Shown here piece by piece: positions 48,546 to 59,950 of a stretch of DNA of 64,000 nucleotides. Source of the stretch: Gerris lacustris (Eukaryota; Arthropoda; Insecta; Hemiptera; Gerridae); the NCBI GenBank assembly GCA_951217055.1, contig OX578277.1, forward strand, positions 71,651,455-71,715,454, written 5' to 3'. A program made the translations under genes and the position numbers. The notes beneath the pieces were generated by a model that searched no databases, had not been told where the DNA came from, and was given only the letters and a program-made list of their open reading frames with translations. How positions within the stretch are numbered: the stretch's first letter is position 1; each line of letters begins with the position of its first letter.

Positions 48546-50844
48546 GAGAATTTAAAGAACTCATTCAATTTGGAAAAAAATAGTTTGTCAAAAGTAGCCA
48601 CAGATATAAATTTTAACATAATATTGAATAAAAATAAATTTAACTTCGCTGGAAATAGAAACTACAACACTTTATTTCTTAGTGGGGGTCAATTTTTATT
48701 ACTACGTTTCTATTAGCTTGGTTTCTTGTTTGTTTGTCCACTACAAATTTTGCAATAGATTTTTAACTAACTTCCCGAATAGCTAGATATTTGAAACTTT
48801 AAGAATAGCTCAGAACACGATGACAGTGCATTATTTTAATACTTTTAGCCACCTTTCAGCAGAATTTAATTGGTTTTCAGCTTTTATACTTTATTTTTTA
48901 TACTTTGTTTTATACTCATGATACTACCATTCGTCCTGATAAGACCCGAGGAGTTATGTGAAAAAACTACTTCGTGATAATGTGAAACTTGCTGGGTGTA
49001 ATGTCATTTCTTAACCACAATTCTAGATCTATTAAGTTATTATTAATGAACTAATGTTTTGTTTATTTATAATAATTAGAATGATTCCCGTTCAGTACGA
49101 TTGATCTAATGTTGTAAATCTGAATTTAATAAAAACAGAAAATAATCAAGACAGATTAATACAGAACAACCTGACAATCAGACAAATCACCAGCTTAATG
49201 ACAACTTTTCCACTTACCGAAAAGAGAATGTTATTTTAAACAATCTAAGCACAAGATAGCAGTGTTGTTTTAGCAGATGTTGTGAAATGATCTTAATGCA
49301 AAGAGACTTCCTAAGTGATGTCCATTCAGAGAGTACTTCAGAAAGGTTTCTACATAAATAAAACAAGATGATAGACCAACGCCAGGCATTATATTAAGTT
49401 AAAATGCTAGATGAAGTTAAACAATCAATTCAATTGATAGACAAACTAGAGAAAATATAACTCGGAAAATATTTCAAATGAATAAGAAAATATGTTTACG
49501 AGAGATCAATGTTAAAAGTATAATTTGTAAAATTAATTTATACTAATAAATGGTTAACTGTGACAATCACCTTTCTTCTCAACATCATTAATCTTTAAGT
49601 AAAGCAATAAAATTAAATAAAGGCACAAGTATCATCCCAAGGACACATAATATTAATGAGATCCTTGATTTTATGTAAATAACTTAGTTTTCTCTCCACT
49701 CAATTGCATAATTAAAATTCACGGTTCAACAAAGTAGAACTTCTTTATTTTCACTCATATTATTATTACATTTTACAAACTCTAACTCAAAAGAACAATT
49801 AGTTGAACGATTGAGTTCTAACTTCAACATTAAATGTGGTGTATATTGGTCTACAACGCTGCTCTATAATTTAAAATAAATATCCAGTTATTTCTTCCTT
49901 ATAATTTTGTAAGCATTTAATTGCTTTGTTAACGAAAAGCTTTATTAATATTGCATTTATTCCTACGTCAATGATTATACTTCGCAGGCTATAGTTTTAT
50001 TTAATTAAAAGTATAAAGATACTAGTTTCTAAAATATATATACGTGTGTGTGTATATGTATATATATATTATATGAGCGCTCGGCAGTGCGCAAGCCCAA
50101 GCTACAGTAAGCATGACTACCTTTACTTAAACTAAATTCACCCGGTTTTTCTCACCTTATCTCTGCTTTCTCTTAAGATGGGCTTTTGAAATTTGAAGCA
50201 TAGATTAAGCATAAGTAGCTAAGGACACTGTAAAAAATAGAGCCCATAATATAAAGTCTTTTCAAAAGGGGAGGAGAGTTTAAATGTTTGCATTTTTGAT
50301 ACTGTCTGACTCACAGACTCACTCATCATCTAAATCATAAGTGTTTTAAGAATACGATACTAAAGCTAGCAAAAGGAATGTTATCCCCAACAAAATCTTT
50401 ATCGTAAAAAAAAAGTTTATGCCTTATTCAGAAACTGGCCAAGTGTTAAGTAATAAAAATAAAAGAGCACTCTTGCTCATGAAAGTAAAGTTATAGACTT
50501 AAGAAAGACCAGACTTGGCCACAATAGATATCACTGCTTTAATAGGCTGACTATTTTGGGAGGGGGCCTGGAACTTGGCCTTTTTTCACGGTTAGGTTTC
50601 TTTGGGGGATTTAGTATTAATTTAATTAATAATTAGATAAATTACAAGGTTTAAGGATAGATATATTTTTAATTTAACTAATTTAATATTAAGGTGACTA
50701 TTAGTATTGCATATAAGTTAACTTACATTACATTAACAATACTCTTATTTACTTTTAAGTCTTTAATTAAAAGCATATTACTTATGTAAATTTTTTATTT
50801 TTTATTTTTAAATGAATGTAAGTATCAATTTAGCAAATTTTTAA
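48546..50844. other. No gene seen
   Basis: AT-rich DNA with a few short repeats. Nothing supported. Confidence 0.45.
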
Positions 50845-51265
50845 GAATGCAGAAGGTTGATATTAATCTGAGGCTATCTGCGGGCAACTTTTGACAAACC
50901 ATCCAAATTTCATAAAAATCAGATATATACTTTTGAATATATAGGTGTAAATTAATATAAGTTAGTGCACATTTGGAAGAGAAAAAAAAATGGGCACAGA
51001 AGGTTAAAACTTATATGGGACCAACAATTGTCTAATGATGACCTATACTATCGAACCTTAATTTATATCGGACGAGTAGTTTTTAAGATATGTTGGTTCG
51101 CAAAAATTAAGCGACAGTCAGACAAAGGACCAAAAATGTTCCCTAGTGTCTGAAACAGGTTTCTGTCTTAAAATTTTTGAAATCGGAAATATTAAAAATA
51201 TTTGTTTTTCAGAACGATCACATAGCTCTTCCATTACCTTCGGTAAGTTCACAAAATTTTATTAA
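50845..51265 (-). repeat. Family B repeat, minus copy
   Basis: Ends ATTACCTTCGGTAAGTTC (the reversed hairpin) and keeps GGACGAGTAGTTTTTAAGAT. It lies just left of the Bel/Pao element. Confidence 0.6.
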
Positions 51266-51394
51266 AATCTGTTCAGTAGATTATGCTCCACGCGTCTCGC
51301 AGATAACGAAGCAGACGAATTAGTTAAGTTCCTTAAATGTGACATTTAACTTGTTGCCACTTAAAAACATTAAACTATAATTTTTAAATACCAT

Positions 51395-51511
51395 TGTAAG
51401 AAAGTCGTCTTAGAAAGCAATTACTATAATATATTTTAGAAACATGACAATTGACACAAGTCAAAACAAACAGAAAAAAAACAAATAAAAAATAACTAGT
51501 CGTCCTTTACA
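51395..51511 (-). repeat. 3' LTR of Bel/Pao element
   Basis: 117 bp, same sequence as the outer 5' LTR. In the element sense it is preceded by a purine-rich tract, GGAGGAGAAAGA, the expected plus-strand primer. The flanking ACCAT is the target duplication. Confidence 0.9.
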
Positions 51512-51562
51512 TCTTTCTCCTCCGACAGAAGGACCACTTTAGACAATCATCGGCTAGTTTCG

Positions 51563-52025
51563 TCAGCTATGAAAATTCTGATCTTCTGGCCTTATGTGCA
51601 CTTGGTGGAACATTTTCTGAATGTCACCGACCACCGCATAATAGTACCCTCGTAGAAAATTAAGTAGAATTTTAGGAAGTGAATTTGGAAGGTCAGGGCC
51701 ACTTAGCAATCCATCATTAAAGGATACCCCGTTTGATTTCAAGGCGGCATCGAAAACAAGTCTAAGCTTCCCTGGCTTGTTCGGATTTGTGACCCGAAAA
51801 TGAGGAAGGTAGTAAGTCCGTCCCGAGACGATTCTTACTTCTTTTTCATCAAGTTTCCTGAAGTATTTATTTTCGAAATATTCATTGATTTTATGGTTAT
51901 AGCCGTCCTTGAACTGGTGGTCTCTTCTAATTCTGGCTTTAATACCTTTATGCCTTTTAACAGCTTGTCCGCAGCTCTCCAAGTATTCAATCTCGTTGGA
52001 CTTCCAAAGTAAACCCGCTTCGTAC
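51563..52025 (-). pseudogene. Bel/Pao reverse transcriptase start, truncated
   Basis: This continues the Gag-protease frame on the far side of the MULE; with one copy of the 9-bp target duplication the two halves are in frame. It contains the Bel/Pao RT entry region (KLRLVFDAALKSNGVSFNDG, GPDLPNSLPKILLNF) and the first catalytic Asp block VVGDIQKMFHQVHI. It then stops after a few residues, where deletion has removed the YxDD motif, RNase H and integrase up to just before the 3' LTR. Confidence 0.88.
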
Positions 52026-52148
52026 ACTAGCGTCTAGCCGTAGAAATTCGGCTGCGAGCCGAGAGCACTCAAGTGGCAATTTCTAAAACTAAAAAAAGGT
52101 AGTTGGCTGCGAGCCGAGAGCCTCTAGCGGCAACTTTTAAAACTAGGA
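52026..52148 (+). repeat. MULE left terminal inverted repeat
   Basis: It pairs with 57287-57409. Each arm holds two direct subrepeats of roughly 58 bp, each with the palindrome GGCTGCGAGCC followed by GAGAG, a half-Cys/Arg-free GC-rich stretch unlike the AT-rich surroundings. These are likely transposase-binding sites. A third related piece is at 57148-57180. Confidence 0.88.
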
Positions 52149-52429
52149 GGGTGTTTCTTTCGGGAATTCCCACCTGGCTGTCAATTCAAATCGAATCAAA
52201 ATAAACTTAAACTTTTGCTGCGCGCTTTACATTCGTTTCTGTATGTGTCCCCCGTTTTTTATGTAGTGACGTTTTTGTGATTTGTTTGACAAATTTTCAC
52301 CATCGTACTTTTAGAAGGAGACAGAGACACAGTATTTTTGTAGTGCTATTTAAATTTGGAGTTAATTAGTTTTTGAGAAACTTTTATTAGTGAATTTGTT
52401 TGACACTACCCAATCAAACTTTTTAGATG

Positions 52430-53380
52430 GACCCATAACTTCTCGCCATGAATTGTAAAGAGATGGATCCATATCACTCATGAACACTTTATTATTTTTC
52501 CAACTTGTTTGCGATCTCTTCTTACAAATACTGTTATGGTTTGCGTGTTCGTTCTATTGGAAAATAAAAATGCACATGGAAAACCTTGATTTTATATCAT
52601 CTAAACCAGGATAGTCGTTAATAAAAAGTCGTATTTTAGCCCATGAGTGGAATCCATAGAGATTACATCTTTGCCATACAATTTTAATAAATCATATTAT
52701 GCAGTATTCATAATGCCTATTATAAAATCTTCTTTATTCAGAAAAGACAACTCTTGAGATTTTTCTCCCTGTCTTTTTTAAAGCAAAACACAATTTTCTG
52801 ACACCTTATCTTGCTCCGCAAATGCATCAATACTTAGCACATCATTCGAATGGCGACTCCCATCAGAATTAAGATTATAAGCTTTTTGGATATTATAAAT
52901 ATCTTTCTTAGTAATAAACGTATCCCGATATATGCTTTCAACTGAAAAGCAGTCCTTCTTACCTTTTCTAATACAAAATTAATTGGTACCTACTCTTTCA
53001 GCCAGTTTGCATGCTACTTCATTGCGAGACTCTTCGAAAAGCTGTAAATGTCCCAAATCATGCTCGTGACCTAATGAGTTACAATGAAACACTCATCAAG
53101 TGAGCCATCACTATTTTTATTTACTACCATTGAAGTCCCATTGATTTTTCTACTACCCCGAGTTTTCAAATTTCTGAGCCTATTACCTGTTGAATTGTAC
53201 AATCCTGTTCTGGAACAATACAAATTATAGCGATAACAATTTTTGTTTTTTTTATAAATCAAAGGGGTTTGTAAAATTAGGCACTGCTAATTTTTTCGGT
53301 TAACATTTTCCAAGCAAAAGAATGCTCATCAGGAAAATGCAATTGTTGTTATTTAATGTCTATATCATGCAATATTAAAT
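52430..53380 (-). pseudogene. MULE transposase remnant
   Basis: Reading the minus strand downwards with frameshifts, the pieces include LHFPDEHSFAWKMLTEKIS, then YRYNLYCSRTGLYNS, LKTRGSRKINGTSMVV, DGSLDECFIVTH, GHEHDLGHLQLFEESRNEVA, and finally VFMSDMDPSLYNSWREVMGP. The N-terminal Cys/His, Tyr/Arg-rich block and the later SDMxPxxYNSW motif are typical of a group of insect MULE-type transposases as I recall them; the Asp of the latter would be catalytic. Several stops and frameshifts show it is dead. Confidence 0.6.
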
Positions 53381-54534
53381 GGGTGTTTAATGTAGCAAAT
53401 TCCTTTGATACCTCTGTGTTACCTAATAGAGCCTACCTTCACTATACTTGTGAATATTTTTTAAATGTTCCCTTAGATTTCTGTTTGTAGATCAAATATC
53501 AAGTTGATTTTAGTTAGTTACTTTTATGCACGGTACCTCCTGGACTATAATTGCTTCTAATAAATATATTGTTAGTAGACTCTATTGAGAATTTTATTTA
53601 TTTATAGGACAATAATGATTTGTACATTTAAATAAAAAAAGGGTAATACATTAAGTTATTATAATGATAACTGCCGAATAGATATTTTGTTTGTATAATA
53701 TTATGTTAAAATTAATTTAGTTGTAGAATTAGATAAAATGTAAATAACAGGAAAAAACTATACGAAGAACAAATACTCTTTTTTATTTTCAAATTAAATA
53801 GATACTTACCTATGTATCATTCGTAACAACAGATGCTTTCTTTTTTTAAGAAATATAGAAAATAGCTTGTGATTTTTTTTAAAAATATATTATTTATATA
53901 TTTATTTCTTATGCTATTTAAACTTGTTTTTATTCAATTTTTAAAGAAAATATTGTTGTTTTTTTTTAAATGAAATAATGTTTCTTTTTAATTTCAAGTT
54001 CTTTCAAACTTGCTTTAATTGTCTTTAGGTTGATATTAAAGATAACTAATGTAATTAAAGATGTATTTATTTTAAATGAAATTGGCTTATTACTTTCCTG
54101 GTGTTCTACTGTCAAGCAAATTATTTTTTTTATTTTTCTTCAAATTTAAATGAGAGTTGACTTCTAACTTCTCAAAACCAGTACTTAGAAATGAATTCTT
54201 AACTTATTGTATTATTAAGTTTTACCTCAGTTTTCTAAGTAACTTTGAAACCACTCACACTCAGCAAAGTATTAGTGGAGCAACAACCTGCACTCCACAT
54301 TACCATCTAATGCTTTGCCAGAAGTTGATTTCAAAGTACATACCTACGATAATGAGGAAATAATATATAATCCCAAACTCATTGCCTAATTTGCGTATCA
54401 ATTCTAAAAAGGGAAGTAAAAAAAATACAAAAGTTATCTTCAACAGATAATCATAAATAATAAATTAAAATGAACGATTTAATTAAATTATCTTATCAAA
54501 TAATAAGGGGCTAGTGCAGTAAGTAATAAAGTTA

Positions 54535-54610
54535 TATTAAACTAGCTGGATACCCTGGCTTCGCTACAGAGTGTGTTATTTTTATTTTGATGGGTTTATA
54601 AACAACCATC
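54535..54610 (+). repeat. Short repeat of the CTAGCTG-GGCTTCGCT type
   Basis: AAACTAGCTGGATACCCTGG is followed by CTTCGCTACAGAGTG, like a widespread arthropod repeat that begins ACTAGCTG and has CCCGGCTTCGCT. It lies inside the MULE. Confidence 0.35.
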
Positions 54611-55279
54611 AAGAAACATTTAAATTATTTTACTATGCAATAATATCTAGATTCTATCCCTCCCCTTTATTTCTATACCCCCTCCCCTTGGATAAGATAA
54701 TTTGCATAATCCCAAATTTGTGATAAAATTTAAAATCAAAAAAATTGATTCCGACTACTGAAGAAAAATTCTTAAAAGTTAACTTTCCGGGGAAAGCAGC
54801 TCCATTTTCCTTCTGTATTCCCCCATGTCTTTTCCAAAATAGGAGCCCTTTCTAAAGAAGTAACTTCCGGACTTTTGAAGATCAGTCTGGGCTCAATTCC
54901 CTTGGTTGTTACGTTTCTTACTTTGTGTCTATGTTCCCTTTAGGGATACAATTTTATAAAATCCCTATTGGCAGATATCAACATAATTCAGAAATTATTA
55001 TACTACATAAACACATGTAGATTTTATTTTAGCGTATTAAGAAGTGTGATAATTATGTTAGTAAAGGTTTAAGCATGGTAAGGTGTGATTTATAAACTAT
55101 TATCTTCTTGATGATTTATAAACTATTTAATTAATTTAATCAACATTTGTTTAAAAAATAATCTAAATATTTCTTTAACAGTTCTTCCTTCAGAAATTTT
55201 CACAGAAGTTAAAATATTGTCCGTAGCTTCTTCTGCAACTTTAGTTTAATACATTTTTTTTTTTTTTATAAAAAATGTA

Positions 55280-55640
55280 TTAGAATTTTTAAATCCATTT
55301 AGAAGCCCCATTCTCTGTCCCATATTGAGCTACTATTGTACCAATTGAGCTTAATATTGTACCCAAAAACCAACAAAATCTGTTCTGCCGTCTAGACCTG
55401 ATTGACGGACAGACAAACAGACAAAGAGAATTTCTAAACTTAAATTCGTTATCAGGACTACTCATTTTGTGGAAATACAAAATTTGAGTCCAATCGGATA
55501 AATGTGCAGACACCATTCCAATGATATAAATATTAAGATAATAGTGAAGTTGTAATAAAAGTAAGAAGTATGTAAATAAAGAATTCATACGGCCTGAGGG
55601 TGATTGTGTAGAGATGTTGCCCAGGGTGTAGTCCACAAGT
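55280..55640 (-). repeat. (GTCT)n-containing repeat, family D
   Basis: On the minus strand TTTGTCTGTTTGTCTGTCCG is followed by TCAATCAGGTCTAGACGGCA. It has the same sort of tract as families A-C but no other clear match in the window. The 115-codon frame is chance. Confidence 0.4.
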
Positions 55641-57286
55641 GACCAGTAGCTGAAGTTGTCGGCTAGTATACTTCTTACCTAGACTAAAACTTGAAGACCC
55701 CAACAGCCTGTAGGAATAGCGCCTCCAATGGTTGATTATGTAAGTTTAGCTATTGCATATATATGCATGTGGAATGAGTGTAGGAGTGATCCACACTGAA
55801 GTACATAGTACACCAGACTAAATCTAGTATTGATAGGAAATTAATCTTAAGGCCGGAGGTATTTAAGATTAAACTGACTATTACCTCTTTCTTGCGTTTG
55901 CAATTAGATTAAAATTTTTGAAAATAGAGACAAGGTATTATTCTTATTCTTTTTCTTGTAAATTTGTTTCTTCCTATTATATTACTCACTTACACATTCT
56001 GAAGCCTTTCAGTGCATGAAGCAATAGCAGTGTATAAGTTCGAAACATTCATTGTAACATAGGCCATTTGTTAACATTGACTTCATTTTCTGCCTGGATG
56101 AAAGCAACTTGTTAAATCGAAGAGTCAATATATATTGGATCAATATATATTGACAATATATATTGGTTCAATCAATATTTATTGGTTCAATAAATATTGA
56201 AACCATTAACTGGTCATCTCTTTCCTCATCTCCCAATGGCATCGACAAGTGTTAAATGAATCAGACAACAACATATTTCCTTCTAAACAGGGAAGTATCA
56301 TCTAAAAACAGCCATTAAAAGTAAAATTTTACTAATCAATTAAAAATAGTATTCATGTATCAATGAATCATATTTATTATTCTATAAAAAAATCTGCAAT
56401 TGTCATATTAGTTGTAAAAGTCTTTATTATAGTTTATCAATAAATGCATTAAGTTAAAGTTAAGTTGTAAACAGGGCCAGGCACCATAAAGCGAATCTGT
56501 TTCTTTGTGTTTTGATTTTTAGGGTGTGTTTATAATTTTTGTCTGAAGCTATTAAACCCCCCTATATCTCCGAAAACACCCGACACAAATAGTTGGAACT
56601 TTGCACTTATTGTACGTAAGATAGCTCAAACACAAAAATCATAGCTAAATGTTGGCAGGAGGTGTTAAATGTAAAGACAGTTACTTACAATAACAACTTC
56701 AACACCTTATGAACCCTAATTTAAAATACACACAATTTCCTTTCGTTTATCACAATTTGTTAAATAACCTACGAACCCTTTTTGTGTAGTTTTTTTTAAA
56801 CATTTTATTTTCATCAAAACTTCGTAACGTAGTATCTAGTATTAGGGCATAATATAACACTAATAAGAACTCTTAAGTTGCATCTGTGATCTCGTTCACA
56901 ACAAAAATGAAATGCTTTTAGTTTGACATAAGATATCAAATAGACATAAATAAATAGTAACAGCAACTAATAAACAACAATACACAGACACACGTATCAA
57001 CGAATAACTATTGTATATTAATTTACATACCTAAAAAAAGGTTGCGTTAAATGAAGTTAATCACATTAAATTAGGTACTTATTATTTATATTTAATTGAT
57101 AATAGATGAAATCCTTTTGTTAATCTGACAAAATTTATATTTTTATTATGATTGTGAGCTCGAGGCTCTCGTCTCGATAGATATAAGATAATAATAATAA
57201 CATGACAAGTTTCCCTAACTTCGAAAATGACAGATCTTAATAACCTGACCGTGTCAACTTTTGTAACCTTTACTCAAGGCTCCCTT

Positions 57287-57409
57287 CCCTAGTTTTAAAA
57301 GTTGCCGCTAGAGGCTCTCGGCTCGCAGCCAACAACCTTTTTTTAGTTTTAGATATTGCCACTTGAGTGCTCTCGGCTCGCAGCCGAATTTCTATGGCTA
57401 GACGCTAGT
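57287..57409 (-). repeat. MULE right terminal inverted repeat
   Basis: This is the inverted partner of 52026-52148, with only a few mismatches over about 122 bp. It ends at the second copy of the GCTTCGTAC target duplication. Confidence 0.88.
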
Positions 57410-59643
57410 GCTTCGTACCGAGGATCTACTTTCTTTGTCGTCTCTCTTAAGATAGTCATAGCTCTGTCAGTTGGCGTCCTTGCTGGTTCCTTGGTTGTGG
57501 TCCCAAAGTTGTCGATTTCAAAGGAGGCTTTCACAAGATCGTGCAAGCTATTGTCTTTAGCTAGGCACGTCAATGTGAAATCTGGATCAATTCTTCCTGT
57601 GAACTCGTTTGTCTTTCCATGAAGTGTCCATCCAAGCTTTGTCCACGATAAGGTTGGTGCATTCGATGGTCCTTCAATGATTTTTCTTGGTAGGAGAAGC
57701 TCGCTGTAATTTTGTCCAATCAGTATTTTAGGCTTTATGTCGGCAACAGGAAGGGGCTGTTCCAATACTTTCAAATGCTCCCACCGCCTCTTTAACTTTA
57801 CAGCGTCGACTTCTTGCAAAGGCAGGTCAAGTCTTCTCATGGTGTGCACATCATCAAGAGTGTATACTTTGTCTTCGTATAACCCTTTAATACGCAGGCT
57901 GACCTTTCTCGATTGCTCTTCCAAATGCATAGTTGAATTGGCCCAGCAGGTGGTGAGTGGTTCCTCTTCGCCCTTCAGTCCTAATTCTTTAGCCATTTGG
58001 GCGTCTAGTAGTGATGTTGTTGAACCATCATCAAGAAGTGCATAGGTGCTTATCTCTTTGTTATCCCCACATAGGATGACCGGGCAGACTTTCAGCAGTA
58101 CTTTAGGCGTAACTTTTTCACTTATGGTGTTAACTGGTTCGTGAAGGGTAGTCTGTCGCGTTTGGTTCTCATGAGATTTACTTGATCGAACTATCTGTTT
58201 GTTTGTTTCATCCTTATGGAGAAGACGGTGGTGGTATCTTTGGCAATTATTAATCCCACAAACCTTTTTGTTTTTGCAGGCTATCATTTGGTGGTACTGT
58301 AGGCAAGAAAAACACAACTTTCTCTGAGTAACCATTTGCCATCTTTTTTCTACATCGCTATCCCTGAATTCCTGACATTTATTATGAGCATGGTCGCCTG
58401 AACAAAATCTACAGGTCGTTTTAATGGTCCTGTTTATTTCACTGGCCTTTTCAGAATTGGTCTTTACAGTACTGAAGGTTTCACTTGTGCTTGGAAGAGG
58501 TCTATGGTACAAGCTCATTATCGAAGCTTCCCGTTCTAGCCAACTAGCGAAGTCAATCAAAGTCGGTACAGTCAAACTATTGTCTTTGACGTATTTTGCC
58601 CAACTGTATTTGTAGCCGTGTGGTAGTTTGTTGGCCAGTTGAGTTGTAAGCATCGGGTTAGTAAGATAAGCTGTCATGTTTAACGAAGTCGCCGTAGTTG
58701 TAAAATTTTGTACAGTAATCGAAAATTTTATTAAAGTATTTGGATCGTCCTCTTTCACTATTGGCATGAGTTGTATCTTATTTAGCATAGATTCAATAAT
58801 AAACTCAGGTCTTCCGAATAACATTTCTAAAGTTTTAATAATCGCATCAACGTTCTCTGAAGACACGAAAAGCGGACGAACAGCTTCTAACGCATCCCCA
58901 GTTAGGCATGACAGTAACCTGTTCAGGTTTTCGCTATTATCATAGTTATTTCTAATCCTATTAAATGCAGTTATAAAGGTAGGCCACTCATCTGATTTAC
59001 CTCCGAAACGAATGGTATCTAGCTTTGGTCCAATTGCTTTTTTTAATGTCTTAGTTAAGGACTCCATCGCTAATGTAACGGCTTTAGTAATCTCGCATGC
59101 TTCGTTTTTTCCTATTACGTCTCTCTTGTCCCCTTTAGAGTCCAGCAAATTAGTATCTTTGGTCTTTGGACAGGATATACGAGTGGTATCTACGCGTGCG
59201 TCGTTGTCTGTCGGGTCTGCATATAACCATCTATTCACCTTATCCAAGTTATCCTCTGATACATCACTTAAGCGTTGGGAACATTCACTAGCGCGACTAG
59301 AACCTGCTAAGGAAGCAATCTCTAGAGCTGCCTTCGCTTCAATAATTTTTTTCTGCCGTTCTAATTCTTTTAGTTCAGCTGCTCTTTCTAGCTGAGCAAT
59401 CTCCTCGATTTTTTTTAATTCAATTTCAAGTCTAAGTTTAGTAGACGAATTTTTTGATTTCAATGTCTTATTTGAGACCCCGTCCCTAGTTTTATTAATA
59501 ATGCAAGGGATGGACTTACTGTCTAGTTGCTTTTGGTCGTCTAAAAAGGCTTCAGCTTTACTTTTTGATGTAATTTCAGGTGAATAACGTTCGGGCGGGA
59601 CACCAAAATTTTTTCTCTCACTTCGTCTTACAGATTTTGACAT
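57410..59643 (-). CDS. Bel/Pao Gag-protease region (interrupted)
   Basis: The likely start is the Met at 59643, 30 bases or fewer after the PBS (MSKSVRRSERKNFGV); an upstream in-frame ATG lies in the LTR. About residues 80-120 form an acidic/Lys-rich coiled coil (ELKKIEEIAQLERAAELKEL). From about 205 to 350 is the Gag-like DUF1759 region (LDTIRFGGKSDEWPTFITAF). Near 414 are Cys/His zinc knuckles (CRFCSGDHAHNKC and CFSCLQYHQMIACKNKKVC). Around 538 is the retropepsin-like DUF1758 active site (LLDDGSTTSLLD). The frame is open until the MULE insertion at 57409, where the frame runs into the MULE terminal repeat. Confidence 0.9.
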
Positions 59644-59656
59644 TGTCTGGCTCTGG

Positions 59657-59673
59657 ATCGGGTTTCGGCACCA
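59657..59673 (-). promoter_or_regulatory. Primer-binding site, tRNA-Phe
   Basis: In the element sense, TGGTGCCGAAACCCG follows the inner LTR after a few bases. It is complementary to the 3' end of tRNA-Phe. The match is about 15 nt and then diverges from the longer tRNA-derived copy, so this is the ordinary PBS. Confidence 0.8.
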
Positions 59674-59677
59674 CTGT

Positions 59678-59788
59678 TGTAAGAAAGTCGTCTTAGAAAG
59701 CAATTACTATAATATATTTTAGAAACATGACAATTGACACAAGTCAAAACAAACAGAAAAAAAAACAAATAAAAAATAACTAGTCGTC
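59678..59788 (-). repeat. Second, 5'-trimmed LTR copy next to the PBS
   Basis: About 111 bp nearly identical to the LTRs but lacking the first 6-8 bases in the element sense. Those bases are replaced by a tRNA-Phe piece. It is followed by the primer-binding site and gag. A poly-purine run here has one more A than in the other LTRs. The arrangement LTR-tRNA-LTR-PBS is abnormal and probably arose during reverse transcription. Confidence 0.85.
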
Positions 59789-59824
59789 TAAAGGTCCCTG
59801 GTTCGATCCCGGGTTTCGGCACCA
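59787..59824 (+). other. 38-nt fragment of tRNA-Phe including CCA, embedded between LTR copies
   Basis: The sequence matches, from memory, the 3' half of eukaryotic tRNA-Phe(GAA) from about position 39 to the terminal CCA, including the T-loop GTTCGATCC and the acceptor end TTTCGGCACCA. It lies exactly where the primer-binding site of the outer LTR should be, and is 38 nt instead of the usual 18 or fewer. The upstream half of the tRNA is absent, so this is not a tRNA gene. It is best explained as primer tRNA copied into DNA. Confidence 0.8.
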
Positions 59825-59828
59825 CTAT

Positions 59829-59945
59829 TGTAAGAAAGTCGTCTTAGAAAGCAATTACTATAATATATTTTAGAAACATGACAATTGACACAAGTCAAAA
59901 CAAACAGAAAAAAAACAAATAAAAAATAACTAGTCGTCCTTTACA
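59829..59945 (-). repeat. 5' LTR of Bel/Pao element
   Basis: 117 bp, starting TGTAAAGGACGACTAG in the element sense and ending CTTTCTTACA. It matches the 3' LTR at 51395-51511 essentially base for base as read. It is followed by a short spacer and the tRNA-Phe-derived segment. Confidence 0.9.
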
Positions 59946-59950
59946 ACCAT

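Larger units (their letters stand above)
52026..57409 (-). mobile_element. Mutator-like (MULE) transposon inserted in the Bel/Pao element
   Basis: Terminal inverted repeats of about 122 bp (52026-52148 and 57287-57409) start ACTAGCGTCTAGCC and differ at only a few bases. They are flanked by a 9-bp target duplication GCTTCGTAC (52017-52025 and 57410-57418), as expected for MULEs; foldback elements can also give 9 bp. Within are degraded transposase pieces on the minus strand near the left end, further repeats (54540, 55280-55640), and no intact gene. It entered after the Bel/Pao element because it splits that element's frame. Confidence 0.85.
51395..59945 (-). mobile_element. Bel/Pao LTR retrotransposon, internally deleted, split by a MULE
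   Basis: The 117-bp LTRs (51395-51511 and 59829-59945) begin TGT and end ACA in the element sense. The whole is flanked by ACCAT on both sides (51390-51394 and 59946-59950), a clean 5-bp target duplication. On the minus strand the order is LTR, tRNA-Phe fragment, second partial LTR, primer-binding site, Gag-protease, MULE insertion, start of reverse transcriptase, a purine-rich tract (GGAGGAGAAAGA), LTR. Most of pol (rest of RT, RNase H, integrase) is missing, so it would need proteins in trans. The repeats look nearly identical to each other, which suggests a young insertion. Confidence 0.92.

Noticed and set aside
56115..56210. Repeated ATATATTG/CAATATAT text
   Set aside because: Short AT-rich palindromes; no array-like spacing and no sign of CRISPR.
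57356..59395. Several plus-strand frames
   Set aside because: Shadows of the Bel/Pao Gag-protease frame.
59787..59824. A genuine tRNA-Phe gene
   Set aside because: Only the 3' half is present, and CCA is encoded; animal tRNA genes do not encode CCA.
59628..59825. A 65-codon minus-strand frame
   Set aside because: It reads through the tRNA-Phe fragment and LTR of the Bel/Pao element.
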